Positions 42,940-51,839 of a DNA stretch of 64,000 nucleotides are shown here, in pieces. How positions within the stretch are numbered: position 1 is the first letter of the stretch; each line of letters begins with the position of its first letter. The position numbers and the translations under genes are program-made. A model generated the notes under the pieces. That model was not told where the DNA came from. It did not search any database and saw nothing but the letters and a program-made list of their open reading frames with translations. The stretch comes from an uncultured Ferrovibrio sp. (GTDB taxonomy: Bacteria > Pseudomonadota > Alphaproteobacteria > Ferrovibrionales > Ferrovibrionaceae), in assembly GCF_937960835.1 (NCBI RefSeq), contig NZ_CALGPC010000006.1, forward strand, positions 496,001-560,000, in the 5' to 3' direction.

Positions 42940-44250
42940 ATGGAACCCAAATTCCTCCGTTTCGATACGTTGAGCCTGCATGCCGGCCAGCAGCCTGATC
43001 CCGTGACAGGCGCCCGCGCCGTCCCGATCTATCAGACGACGTCTTATGTCTTCCGCGACACTGATCATGCGGCCGCGCTGTTCAATCTGGAACGCGGCGG
43101 CCACATCTATTCGCGCATATCCAATCCAACTGTGGCGGTGTTGGAAGAGCGTCTGGCGGCGCTGGAAGGCGGCGTCGGTGCCGTCTGCACGGCTTCGGGC
43201 CAGGCAGCCTTGCATCTGGCCATCGCGACCCTGATGGGGCAGGGCGGACATATTGTCGCCTCGCGCAATATCTACGGCGGCAGCTACAATATGCTGATCC
43301 ACACGCTGCCGCGGTTCGGCATCACCACCACCTTCGTCGATCCGCACGATCATGCGGCGATCAAGGCGGCGATCAAGCCGGAGACGCGGCTCGTCTTTGG
43401 CGAGATCCTCGGCAATCCGGGCCTTGAAGTGCTGGACGTGCCGGCAGTGGCAAAGATTGCTCACGATGCCGGCATCCCGCTGATGCTCGATTGCACCTTC
43501 GCCACGCCTTATCTGTTCAAGGGATTCGAGCATGGCGCCGATCTGGTGATGCATTCAGCGACCAAATTCCTCGGCGGCCATGGCGTGGCCATCGGCGGCG
43601 CGCTGATCGATTCCGGACGCTTTGATTGGGAGGCCTCTGGCAAATTCCCGACGCTGACCGAGCCATATGCCGGTTATCACGGTCTCGACTTTGCCGAGGA
43701 ATTTGGTCCTAGCGCTTTCATCATGCGCGCCCGGGCCGAGGGGCTGCGCGATTTCGGCGCCTGCATGTCGCCGACCAACGCCTTCCATATCCTGCAGGGC
43801 GTCGAGACATTGCATCTGCGCATGAGCCGCCATGTCGAGAATGCGCGCAAGGTCGTCGCTTTCCTGAAAAGCCATCCGGCGGTGGATTGGGTGTCCTATC
43901 CGGAACTGCCCGAGCATCCCGACCATGAACTGGCAAAGAAACTGCTGCCCAGGGGTTGCGGCGCGATCTTCAGCTTCGGCGTGAAGGGCGGGCGCGAAGC
44001 GGGCCGCGTCCTGATCGAAAGCCTGCAGATCTTCTCGCATCTGGCGAATGTCGGCGATGCCAAGTCGCTGGTGATCCACCCGGCCAGTACCACACATCAG
44101 CAGATGAGCGCCGCCGAACTGAAGGCGGCCGGTATCGGCGAGGAACTGGTGCGGCTTTCGATCGGTCTGGAAGATCCCCAGGATCTGCTCGACGATCTGA
44201 ACCAGGCCCTGCGTGCCGTGCAGAAGGCTGTCAAGGCGGCAGCCGAATAA
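42940..44250 (+). CDS. metY: O-acetylhomoserine sulfhydrylase (MetY)
   Basis: PLP enzyme of 436 aa making homocysteine from O-acetylhomoserine and sulfide; long family form typical of O-acetylhomoserine aminocarboxypropyltransferase. Motifs: LHAGQQPDPVTGARAVPIYQTTSYVF at the start, YSRISNPTVAVLEERLAALEGG, and the Schiff-base lysine in VMHSATKFLGGHG. The 3' part has HPASTTHQQM with the conserved Ser-Thr-Thr. GGGAGGG precedes the ATG. It is followed by an alpha/beta hydrolase and thiE on the same strand. Confidence 0.94.
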   Translation: MEPKFLRFDTLSLHAGQQPDPVTGARAVPIYQTTSYVFRDTDHAAALFNLERGGHIYSRISNPTVAVLEERLAALEGGVGAVCTASGQAALHLAIATLMGQGGHIVASRNIYGGSYNMLIHTLPRFGITTTFVDPHDHAAIKAAIKPETRLVFGEILGNPGLEVLDVPAVAKIAHDAGIPLMLDCTFATPYLFKGFEHGADLVMHSATKFLGGHGVAIGGALIDSGRFDWEASGKFPTLTEPYAGYHGLDFAEEFGPSAFIMRARAEGLRDFGACMSPTNAFHILQGVETLHLRMSRHVENARKVVAFLKSHPAVDWVSYPELPEHPDHELAKKLLPRGCGAIFSFGVKGGREAGRVLIESLQIFSHLANVGDAKSLVIHPASTTHQQMSAAELKAAGIGEELVRLSIGLEDPQDLLDDLNQALRAVQKAVKAAAE

Positions 44251-44275
44251 TCCGGACAAGAAGAGGGAGCGCAGC

Positions 44276-45079
44276 ATGTGGCTCGAGGTTGCGGGCAAGC
44301 GCGTATTCGCCGCCACCGGCGGTAAGGATTTCGATCCGGCCAAGCCGGCCGTCGTCTTCATTCACGGCAACGCCTGCGACCATACGGTCTGGGCGTTGCA
44401 GACACGCTGGTTCGCCTATCATGGCTTTTCGGTGCTGGCGCTCGATCTGCCGGGCAATGGCCGCTCGGAAGGGCCGATGCTGACGAGCATCGAGGCCTTT
44501 GCCGATTGGATGCCGAAGCTGCTCGATGCGGCGCAGATAAAGACCGCAACGCTGGTCGGCCATTCGATGGGCGCCTTGATCGCGCTGGAAACGGCGGCCC
44601 GCTACCCCGAGCGTGTGGCGAAGCTGTCGCTGCTGGGCTTCACTTATCCTATGGCGGTCAATCCGGAATTGCAGAAGCTGGCCGATAGCGGTGTCTATAC
44701 GGTCGTTGAGCTGATGAACGACTGGATGATCACCAAGAAGAACCAGATCGGCGGGAACAAGGTGCCGGGCTCCTATCTGCTCGGCGGCAGCATACGGCTG
44801 GTCGATCGCGCGCCGCGCGAATGCCTCGCGCTGGGCTTTCGCATCTGCAACGACTACAGCAATGGCGCCGAGGCGGTTAAAGCAGTGCAATGTCCGGTGC
44901 AGATTCTCTCCGGCGAACGCGACATCATGACGTCGCCCCGGGCGGTGCGCGGCCTGATGAAGGATTTCAAGGATGCGCGTCTCGATCTGCTGCCGGGCTG
45001 CGGCCATCTGATGATGGGCGAGCGCCCCGACGAGACGCTGGATGCGTTGAAGAGTTTCATTGCCGGTTCGGTGAAATGA
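44276..45079 (+). CDS. Alpha/beta hydrolase
   Basis: Hydrolase of 267 aa. The oxyanion motif is FIHGNACDHTVW, the nucleophile elbow is VGHSMGALIA (Ser), and later acid and base are D in SGERDIM and H in GCGHLMM, completing a Ser-Asp-His triad. ATG 44276 follows AGAGGGAG. The stop overlaps thiE's start (ATGA), so the two are coupled. Substrate unknown; position after metY does not identify it. Confidence 0.88.
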   Translation: MWLEVAGKRVFAATGGKDFDPAKPAVVFIHGNACDHTVWALQTRWFAYHGFSVLALDLPGNGRSEGPMLTSIEAFADWMPKLLDAAQIKTATLVGHSMGALIALETAARYPERVAKLSLLGFTYPMAVNPELQKLADSGVYTVVELMNDWMITKKNQIGGNKVPGSYLLGGSIRLVDRAPRECLALGFRICNDYSNGAEAVKAVQCPVQILSGERDIMTSPRAVRGLMKDFKDARLDLLPGCGHLMMGERPDETLDALKSFIAGSVK

Positions 45080-45732
45080 GTAAAACTCCTGAACAGCGTC
45101 TGTATCTGATTACCCCGCCGGCAATCGAGCCGAAGGCATTCGCGGAAGACCTAAAGGCTGCTTTGAGTGCAGGCGATGTCGCCTGCCTGCAACTGCGGCT
45201 GAAGGATGGAGAGGCGACGGCATCGGACAATGCCTTTCGCCGTGCCGCTGAGGTGCTGATGCCGATCTGTCACGAGCATGACGTAGCCTTCCTCATCAAC
45301 GACCGGCCCGATCTGGCGGTCAAGCTCGGCGCCGATGGCGTCCATGTCGGCCAGGAGGACACGCCTTACGCGGAGGCGCGCCGTATCCTTGGCGAGGATC
45401 GCATCGTCGGCGTCACCTGCCATAATTCCCGCCATCTCGCGATGGAGGCGGGCGAGGCCGGTGCTGATTATGTCGCGTTCGGCGCCTTCTATCCCACCGA
45501 CACCAAGCAGCCGAAAACCCGGGCCGAGCCGGAAATCCTCGCCTGGTGGTCGGAGCTGATGGAAATCCCCTGTGTCGCCATCGGCGGGATCACGGTGGAG
45601 AATTGCGCGCCGCTGATCACCGCGGGCGCTGATTTCCTTGCCGTCAGCGCCGGCGTGTGGCGCCATCCGGAAGGCCCGGCGGCGGCGGTGAAAGCCTTCA
45701 ACCGGGCGCTTGCCGAGCATGGCCGTGGCTGA
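45076..45732 (+). CDS. thiE: Thiamine-phosphate synthase
   Basis: Couples hydroxymethylpyrimidine pyrophosphate with thiazole phosphate to thiamine phosphate. 218 aa TIM-barrel. Visible: LYLITPPAIEP, CLQLRLKDG, LINDRPDLAVKLGADGVHVGQED, VGVTCHN, and ADYVAFGAFYPTDTK, then VAIGGITVENCAPLI. The stretch after VGQED is the usual PPi/pyrimidine site. Start is ATG 45076 overlapping the hydrolase stop. Some alphaproteobacterial copies of this shape lack key residues, so a related TenI-like role cannot be excluded. Confidence 0.88.
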   Translation: MSKTPEQRLYLITPPAIEPKAFAEDLKAALSAGDVACLQLRLKDGEATASDNAFRRAAEVLMPICHEHDVAFLINDRPDLAVKLGADGVHVGQEDTPYAEARRILGEDRIVGVTCHNSRHLAMEAGEAGADYVAFGAFYPTDTKQPKTRAEPEILAWWSELMEIPCVAIGGITVENCAPLITAGADFLAVSAGVWRHPEGPAAAVKAFNRALAEHGRG

Positions 45733-45769
45733 TAGGGTCCGCCCCCTTTCCAGACGAGCATAAAATCCA

Positions 45770-46564
45770 ATGGCCCTGCGATCCGCCCTGATCAATGCGA
45801 TGGCGAACGCGGCGCGTAAAGCGCAGCGCAGCCTGACCCGCGATTTCAACGAAGTCGAACAGCTTCAGGTCTCGAAGAAGGGACCTGCCGATTTCGTTTC
45901 GGCCGCCGACCGGAAGGCCGAGAAGATCCTGCATCAGGAGTTGTCCAAGCTTCGCCCGGATTTCGGCTTCATCATGGAAGAAGCCGGCCGCATCGAGGCC
46001 AAGGACGGCAAGACCTACTGGGTTATCGACCCGCTGGACGGCACGACGAATTTTTTGCACGGCATTCCCCATTTCGCCATTTCGATTGCCGTGCAGCGCG
46101 AAGGCGAACTGATCGCCGGCATCGTGCTGGACGTGATCCGGGATGAGCTGTTCTGGGCCGAGAAGGGGGTCGGCGCCTATATGAACGAGCGCCGCATCCG
46201 GGTTTCCGCCCGGCGCAAGCTGCCCGAGGCGCTATTCGCCACCGGCATCCCGTTCCATGGTCGTCCCGGCCACGCCCAGTTCCTCAAGGAAATGACCAGC
46301 GTGATGGGGGAGGTGGCCGGCATCCGCCGCATGGGCGCAGCCGCCCTCGACCTCGCTTATGTCGCCGCTGGCCGGTATGACGGGTTCTGGGAAGCCGGCC
46401 TGTCCCCCTGGGACATTGCGGCCGGGATTGTGCTGGTCCGCGAGGCCGGCGGCATGGTGACCGACCTGAAGGGCGGCGATACCATGATCGAAACCGGCGG
46501 AATCGTAGCCGCCAACGACGTTCTCCATGGCCCGCTGCTCAAGCTGCTGGCCAAGAGCGCCTGA
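45770..46564 (+). CDS. suhB: Inositol monophosphatase family protein SuhB
   Basis: Mg-dependent phosphatase of 264 aa. Metal motifs: the E-E pair in FIMEEAGRIE, WVIDPLDGTTNFLHGIPHFAISIAV and the C-terminal WEAGLSPWDIAAGIVLVREAGG. SuhB proteins hydrolyse myo-inositol phosphates and in some bacteria moonlight in rRNA transcription. It lies 37 bp after thiE. The candidate alpha-r8 sRNA (also called suhB RNA because of frequent linkage) is 3 kb upstream. Confidence 0.93.
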   Translation: MALRSALINAMANAARKAQRSLTRDFNEVEQLQVSKKGPADFVSAADRKAEKILHQELSKLRPDFGFIMEEAGRIEAKDGKTYWVIDPLDGTTNFLHGIPHFAISIAVQREGELIAGIVLDVIRDELFWAEKGVGAYMNERRIRVSARRKLPEALFATGIPFHGRPGHAQFLKEMTSVMGEVAGIRRMGAAALDLAYVAAGRYDGFWEAGLSPWDIAAGIVLVREAGGMVTDLKGGDTMIETGGIVAANDVLHGPLLKLLAKSA

Positions 46565-46667
46565 GACGTCGCGTCGCACAACTGATTGATTCATCGAATG
46601 CCGGGTTGTCGGTCCCGCCTGCCTCCGCTATCGTTCGGACCCAGTTGGGGTTAGGGGGACAGGTCCA

Positions 46668-47810
46668 ATGGCTGCAAAGCCGCTGAGATTGAAGTTTGTT
46701 ATCGTATTGCTGGCCAGCGGCCTGGCGCAGATGACCATGGCCTTTGGTCCGGCCCAGGCGCAGACCCTGATCGGGGGCCAGGCCGGTGGCAGTGTCCAGA
46801 TCAATCCTCAAGCTCTGGATCAGCTCGGTCCATCCACCTACGGCTCCTATGGCGGGACCTTTGGCAGCGCGCCGCTGCTTGGCTCCTCCGGCCAGGCCAG
46901 TTTTCCGTCAATTTCCGGTCGTCCGCCGCTGCCAGGCGAAGCCCCGGCGCCGAAGCCGCTGATCGGTGAAACCAGTGCCCAGCGGGCAGCCGCAGCCCGG
47001 CCGCGCCCGGCGCGTTCATCTACCGCAACCCGCCCCGCCTCGGTCCGTACTGAGCAGCCAGTGCCGTCTGCCGTTCCCGCGCCGGCTCCGGCGGTAAGCG
47101 AACCGCCGCCCAGCCAGCCTGTCAGCCCCGCGCCGACGCCGGTTGTGCCCGCGACGGAGCAGCCGACGGCCTCCGTCCCGACCCCTGCCGAACAGCCCGC
47201 GGCAACCCCGGTAACGCCGCCGGTGCCGCTGGTGCCCGCGCCGCAGTCTTCGGCGTCTTCGGCCCAGGAAAGCGCCAGCCAGCCGGACCAGTCGTCGGCC
47301 GCAGCTCAGCCCCAGGCTCCTACCAGCCAGGCTCCTACCAGCCAGGCTCCTACCAGTCAGGCTCCTGCCAGCCAGGCTCCCGTCAGCCCGGCGCCTGCTC
47401 CTACGCCGGTCCAGCCGCCGGCAGTCCAAGCTCCGGCCAACCAGCAAAGCGCCATGGTCACTCCGCCGCCTGTACCTGCCGCACCCTCCGGCAGCCAGAG
47501 CGGCATCGTCACCGTTACTTTCCCCGGCGGACAAAGCGAGTTGCCGACCACCGATCTCTCTTCGCTTGATGCTCTGGCGCAGCATTACGCGAATACGGAC
47601 GATCGCTTGCAGATCCGCGCCTATGCTGATGGCGGCAATGCCGATGGCGGCAGCGGCGCGCGGCGCCTGGCGCTGAGCCGCGCGCTCGCGGTGCGTGCCT
47701 ATCTGATCGACAAGGGAATCCGCAGCACGCGCATCGATGTGCGCGCGCTTGGCACGCCGACCGATGGCTCACCTGCCGACCGGGTCGAGGTCGCGCCGGT
47801 CGGCCGCTGA
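46668..47810 (+). CDS. Proline-rich secreted protein with OmpA-like C-terminal domain
   Basis: A 380-aa envelope protein. Residues 1-31 are a signal peptide (AQA-QT). A long Pro/Ala/Ser/Gln linker (about 75-275) includes five 15-bp tandem units coding QAPTS. The C-terminal domain (about 285-380) is OmpA-like: LPTTDLSSLDALAQHYANTDDRLQIRAYAD, then SRALAVRAYLIDKGIRSTRIDVRALGTP. It may bind peptidoglycan; the usual N-x(2)-L-S-x(2)-R-A motif is reduced to LALSRALAVRAYL. It is upstream of the MotA/MotB-like pair. The linker likely spans the periplasm. Confidence 0.82.
   Translation: MAAKPLRLKFVIVLLASGLAQMTMAFGPAQAQTLIGGQAGGSVQINPQALDQLGPSTYGSYGGTFGSAPLLGSSGQASFPSISGRPPLPGEAPAPKPLIGETSAQRAAAARPRPARSSTATRPASVRTEQPVPSAVPAPAPAVSEPPPSQPVSPAPTPVVPATEQPTASVPTPAEQPAATPVTPPVPLVPAPQSSASSAQESASQPDQSSAAAQPQAPTSQAPTSQAPTSQAPASQAPVSPAPAPTPVQPPAVQAPANQQSAMVTPPPVPAAPSGSQSGIVTVTFPGGQSELPTTDLSSLDALAQHYANTDDRLQIRAYADGGNADGGSGARRLALSRALAVRAYLIDKGIRSTRIDVRALGTPTDGSPADRVEVAPVGR
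47313..47387 (+). repeat. Five 15-bp tandem repeats encoding QAPTS
   Basis: CAGGCTCCTACCAGC occurs at 47313 and 47328 exactly, and at 47343, 47358 and 47373 with one to three changes. The array lies in the Pro-rich linker. Repeat number could vary by slippage without shifting the reading frame. Confidence 0.92.
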
Positions 47811-47981
47811 CCGCACCGCCGGCGGTCGGCGCCGTTCCTGCCGCAATCGTTTGCTTCGGCGCGCTGTCGGGTGAGCGCGAAAAGACGCTATTTTGGGGTT
47901 GCCCTGCCGCGAGTCGCGTCGGCAAGGTGCCGCAAAAAGGCCGTATTCCGCCCCTAGGCAGAACGGTAAAGGATGGCAGGC

Positions 47982-49124
47982 ATGACGAAACCGGGTCGTT
48001 TTCTGTTCCGCATGGCGGTATTTCTGATTGCGGTTGGTGCGGTGGTCGCAGTGCTGCACGCACCGCTCTATCGAGCCTTCATGGCCAATCCGCCATTGAA
48101 CAGCCTGATCGCCGCCGTGCTGCTGCTCGGTATTCTATACACCTTTCGTCAGGTCATCATGATCGGTCAGGACGCCAACTGGGTGGAAGCCTGGCAGAAG
48201 GCGCAGCGCACCGCGACGCAGGTACGGGTAGGCGAGCCGTCCAATATGCTGGCGCCGTTGGTGAAGGTGTTGGAAAGCCGCGGTCCGCGCGGCTCGCTGC
48301 CGACGACTGCGACAAGAGCTCTGCTTGACTCGGTAGGCGCGCGGCTGGATGAGGCACGCGACATCTCGCGTTACTTCATCGGACTGATGGTTTTCCTTGG
48401 CCTGCTCGGCACCTTCTGGGGATTGCTTGAGACGATCTCCTCGGTCAGCGACACGATCTCGTCGCTCTCGCTTGGCAATGCTGAGGACATCAACGGCCTG
48501 TTCGAGCGGCTGAAGGGCGGGCTCGAGGCACCGCTGGCGGGCATGGGCCTGGCGTTCTCCACTTCGATGATGGGCTTGGCGGGTTCGCTGATCCTCGGAT
48601 TTTTGGATCTGCAGACGGGGCAGGCGCAGAACCGCTTCTTCAATGACCTTGAGGAATGGCTGGCCAGCTTCACCCGGATCGGTGGCGGCGCGATTGCCGA
48701 TGGCGATCACTCGGTGCCTGCTTACGTGCAGGCCCTGCTGGAGCAGACCGCGGACAGCCTCGACAATCTGCAGCGCACCATGGCGCGCAGCGAGGAAAGT
48801 CGCAATTCCACGGGCGCTGCGCTGATGCAGCTGAATGAAAAGCTTAGCCTGCTGACCGAGCAGATGCGCGCCGAGCAGGGCCTGCTGCTCAAACTCACTG
48901 AGCATCAGATCGAGATGAAGCCGATCCTGGCCAAACTGGCGCAGGGTGCCGAAACCGGCGGCATGGATGCCGCCAGCCGCGGCCATATCCGCAATATCGA
49001 CATTCTGCTGACCCGCCTGCTCGACGATGCAGCGCAAGGCCGTGCCAAACTGGTCGACGACATGCGGGCCGAGATCAAGCTGTTGTCGCGCACCATCGCC
49101 GCGATGGCGGACAACCGGCGCTGA
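47982..49124 (+). CDS. MotA/TolQ/ExbB-like membrane protein
   Basis: A 380-aa inner-membrane protein. Two N-terminal helices (about 8-30 and 40-60), then a soluble segment, then the MotA/ExbB proton-channel helices (FIGLMVFLGLLGTFWGLLETI and GMGLAFSTSMMGLAGSLILGFLDL). A charged coiled-coil tail follows (about 240-380). The start 47982 has AAGGA at good spacing; 47973 would add MAG. It pairs with the OmpA-domain protein 37 bp downstream. Such MotA-OmpA pairs are common outside flagellar operons and power an unknown task. Confidence 0.87.
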   Translation: MTKPGRFLFRMAVFLIAVGAVVAVLHAPLYRAFMANPPLNSLIAAVLLLGILYTFRQVIMIGQDANWVEAWQKAQRTATQVRVGEPSNMLAPLVKVLESRGPRGSLPTTATRALLDSVGARLDEARDISRYFIGLMVFLGLLGTFWGLLETISSVSDTISSLSLGNAEDINGLFERLKGGLEAPLAGMGLAFSTSMMGLAGSLILGFLDLQTGQAQNRFFNDLEEWLASFTRIGGGAIADGDHSVPAYVQALLEQTADSLDNLQRTMARSEESRNSTGAALMQLNEKLSLLTEQMRAEQGLLLKLTEHQIEMKPILAKLAQGAETGGMDAASRGHIRNIDILLTRLLDDAAQGRAKLVDDMRAEIKLLSRTIAAMADNRR

Positions 49125-49161
49125 CGGAGCGGATCCGATGGCAATGGTGAAAGGATAGGGA

Positions 49162-50232
49162 ATGGCATTTGCGCGACGCCGCGGCGAAGCCCATACCGCA
49201 GGCCCATGGCCGGGCTATGTGGACGTGTTGTCCACGCTGCTCATGGTGGTGGTTTTCGTGCTGGCGGTTTTCGTGCTGGTGCAGTTTTTTCTCGCCAACG
49301 CCATTTCCGGCCGCGACAAGGCGCTGGCCGAATTGCGCATGGAGATCGCAGGGCTAGTCGAGCAACTGGCGCTGGAGAAGCGAACCAGTGCTCAATTGCG
49401 TCTCGATCTCGGTCAGTTGCAGTCGTCGTTAAGCGCGATCAGTGCCGAACGGGATCAGCTGGCCGCCGTACTGTCCGATGCACAGCAGCGCGCCGATGAG
49501 GCCGAAAAGAAGCTGGCCGAGCAAAGCCAGATCATCATCGATCTGCAAGGCAAGCTGGTTTCCAGCGAGGGGCAACTGGAGCAGGAGAAGCGCCTGAGCG
49601 CCGAGGCACGCAGCCAGGTCGATCTGCTGAACCGTCAGATTCTCGCTCTGCGTGAGCAGCTGGCGCAGATCGAGCGCATCCTTCGTGAAAGCGAAGAGAA
49701 GGACAAGGCCAACCAGGCCCAGATTACCGATCTGGGGCGCCGCCTGAATGCCGCGCTGGCGCGCAAGGTCGACGAGCTGACCAACTACCGCTCGGAATTC
49801 TTCGGCCGTCTGCGGCAGGCTTTGGGCAATCGCCGCGACATCCAGATCGTCGGTGACCGCTTCGTCTTCCAGTCGGAAGTCCTGTTCGACAGCGCCTCGG
49901 CGGAACTGAATCCGCAGGGACGGGAGCAGATGGCCAAGCTGGCAAAGACACTGATCGAGATCGCCGGAAAAATCCCGTCCGACCTGAAATGGATACTGCG
50001 CGTCGATGGCCATACCGACAAGGTGCCGATCCGCACAGTGCAATTCCCCTCCAACTGGGAGTTGTCGACCGCGCGCGCAACGTCGGTAGTGAAATTCCTC
50101 ATCGCCCAGGGCGTGCCGGCCGAGCGGCTGGCGGCGACCGGGTTCGGCGAATTCCAGCCGCTGGACACCAACGACGACGAGATTGCGCTGCGCCGCAACC
50201 GCCGGATCGAGCTGAAGCTCACCGAGCGCTAA
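49162..50232 (+). CDS. MotB/OmpA-type peptidoglycan-binding protein
   Basis: A 356-aa partner of the MotA-like gene. One N-terminal helix (about 20-45) carries the motif YVDVLSTLLMVVVFVLAVFVL, with an Asp as in MotB. A long coiled coil (about 60-215) and the OmpA-like domain follow, with IQIVGDRFVFQSEVLFDSASAELN, VDGHTDKVPI and LSTARATSVVKFLI. The last has the pattern that binds peptidoglycan. It lies in a three-gene operon with the DUF3574 protein. Confidence 0.9.
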   Translation: MAFARRRGEAHTAGPWPGYVDVLSTLLMVVVFVLAVFVLVQFFLANAISGRDKALAELRMEIAGLVEQLALEKRTSAQLRLDLGQLQSSLSAISAERDQLAAVLSDAQQRADEAEKKLAEQSQIIIDLQGKLVSSEGQLEQEKRLSAEARSQVDLLNRQILALREQLAQIERILRESEEKDKANQAQITDLGRRLNAALARKVDELTNYRSEFFGRLRQALGNRRDIQIVGDRFVFQSEVLFDSASAELNPQGREQMAKLAKTLIEIAGKIPSDLKWILRVDGHTDKVPIRTVQFPSNWELSTARATSVVKFLIAQGVPAERLAATGFGEFQPLDTNDDEIALRRNRRIELKLTER

Positions 50233-50236
50233 CGCG

Positions 50237-50704
50237 ATGTTCGAGGATGCTTTCTACAAGATCGGCGAACGCATCGGCTCGCTGCAGGCCCAGGTGATCT
50301 GCGCTCTGGCCTTGGCGGCAGCAACGCTCGTCATCCTGCTGGCGGCAGGCCTCTATCTTTGGTCCGATCCGCTCACGTTCTGCCGCCAGCGCACCACCAG
50401 CCTCGTCTTTGGCACGGCGATGGGCAGCGACCGCAAGGTGGAGGCAGCCGATTGGGCGCGCTTTGTCGATGAGGCGATCCTGCCGCGCTTTCCCGATGGC
50501 TTTACCCTGCTGGAAGCGCAGGGTGCGTGGCGTGCGAGCGATAGTGGCGCGGCGGTACGCGAAGACAGCCATATTCTGATGGTGGCTCGGCCGCGGGATG
50601 GAGCAATCGATGGCAAGCTGGCAGCCATCATCGACGAGTACAAGGCTCGCTTCCGGCAGGACAGCGTGCTGCGGATGGATCAATGCAGCGCGTATGAATT
50701 CTGA
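50237..50704 (+). CDS. DUF3574-like membrane-anchored protein
   Basis: A 155-aa protein starting four bases after the MotB-like stop. One helix lies at 20-45 (QVICALALAAATLVILLAAGLYLW). The periplasmic part has the family-like segment WARFVDEAILPRFPDGFTLLEAQGAWRA, characteristic of DUF3574. No catalytic residues are known. Co-directional with the motor-like pair, so it may be part of the same complex, an inference from spacing. Confidence 0.78.
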   Translation: MFEDAFYKIGERIGSLQAQVICALALAAATLVILLAAGLYLWSDPLTFCRQRTTSLVFGTAMGSDRKVEAADWARFVDEAILPRFPDGFTLLEAQGAWRASDSGAAVREDSHILMVARPRDGAIDGKLAAIIDEYKARFRQDSVLRMDQCSAYEF

Positions 50705-50723
50705 CCGCGCTGTTGCGGTCTCG

Positions 50724-51839
50724 TTATTCCACGTCGCGCAACTGCTCCGGATCGAACTGGCAATCGAGCAGCTTAGGCTCAAACACGGCGCTGATCAGCA
50801 GGCGATTCTGATAATGCACGGCGGTGCTGGCGCCGGAGATCAGGCTGCCGGGATCGCCAAAAGCCTGTTGCAGGCGCATCGCGCCGCGGCTGTCGCGGCT
50901 GAGGCGCAGGACCAGGCTTGGGCTTTCCTTTTCTGCATCGTTCGCGTGACCGATAAAGGCTAAGGCATTCGGATGCGCAGCGATCCACAGGTTGCCATCG
51001 GCGTCGCGCCGCAGATTGTCGGGGCCCGCCGGCAGCGACAGGCTTCCGTTGCGGATCAACGCGCCGCTAATGGGGTCTCGCGTGTAAGACAGCAGCATAC
51101 GCCACAAGGTCGATCCGACCAGAACGGAATTGCCGTCCGAGGTGATCTCGATGCCGTTTGCGAAGGCAATGTCGTCGGCCACGATGCGCGCGCCGCGGCC
51201 ATCGTGATAGACTACGGTCGAGCGGCTGAGTTGGAGAAGATTCTCTACCATATGCATCCAGCGCGGACCTGAGCCGCGATCGTTGGTGAGGTAGAAGGCC
51301 TCCGGTCCAGCGGCCGCGATGCCGTTGGGATGCACGAACAGATCGCTGGCGACGCTGCCCCGGTGGTGCAGACGCGGCTGGCCGTCGCGTACCAGCAAGG
51401 CAAAGATTTCGACGGTATGGCGATCCGCGCTGCGATGATTAATGACGTGCAGGAAGATCTGGCCGTCCGCGCCGCGGAACAGAGCCATGCCATGCGGATG
51501 GAAGGGTAGAGAGGCAGGCGTGTCCAGCTTTACCAGCTGGCCCGGCCACGTGGACAGATCGTAGTACCATAGCGCGCCCGGCGTCTCGCGATTGCGCCGG
51601 TCCTGCGCCGAAAGAATGGCCGCGCTGCCGTCGGGCAGCATCGCCATGTCCTCCGGTCCAGCCGGCGCCTCGACGGCGATACATTGCCCAGCCACGAAAG
51701 GTTCGGTGCTGCGGAAGGCGCCGCTCAGCCAGATCGTATAGGCAACATAGATCACCAGCGCGATGGCGATGAAACGCCACCAGAAGCGCATGAGCCGGCG
51801 CTGCGCCGGTTGGGATGAACTGCGTCTACGCGGTGGCAT
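50724..51839 (-). CDS. SMP-30/paraoxonase-like beta-propeller protein
   Basis: A 371-aa protein with one N-terminal membrane anchor (about 17-40, IAIALVIYVAYTIWLSG). The propeller includes PEDMAMLPDG, PFHPHGMALF, DLFVHPNGIAA, IAFANGIEITSDG and LPAGPDNLRRDADGNLWIAAH, each with N-G or D-N metal-type residues as in paraoxonase/arylesterase propellers. It may hydrolyse lactones or aryl esters outside the membrane. The start overlaps the ABC exporter stop by 14 bp, so both are co-transcribed. Confidence 0.85.
   Translation of the reverse strand: MPPRRRSSSQPAQRRLMRFWWRFIAIALVIYVAYTIWLSGAFRSTEPFVAGQCIAVEAPAGPEDMAMLPDGSAAILSAQDRRNRETPGALWYYDLSTWPGQLVKLDTPASLPFHPHGMALFRGADGQIFLHVINHRSADRHTVEIFALLVRDGQPRLHHRGSVASDLFVHPNGIAAAGPEAFYLTNDRGSGPRWMHMVENLLQLSRSTVVYHDGRGARIVADDIAFANGIEITSDGNSVLVGSTLWRMLLSYTRDPISGALIRNGSLSLPAGPDNLRRDADGNLWIAAHPNALAFIGHANDAEKESPSLVLRLSRDSRGAMRLQQAFGDPGSLISGASTAVHYQNRLLISAVFEPKLLDCQFDPEQLRDVE

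Noticed and set aside
47982..50704. Zorya-type anti-phage system (ZorA/ZorB)
   Set aside because: The MotA-like and OmpA-like pair resembles ZorAB in outline, but there is no ZorC/ZorD/ZorE helicase or nuclease nearby and the context is core genes.
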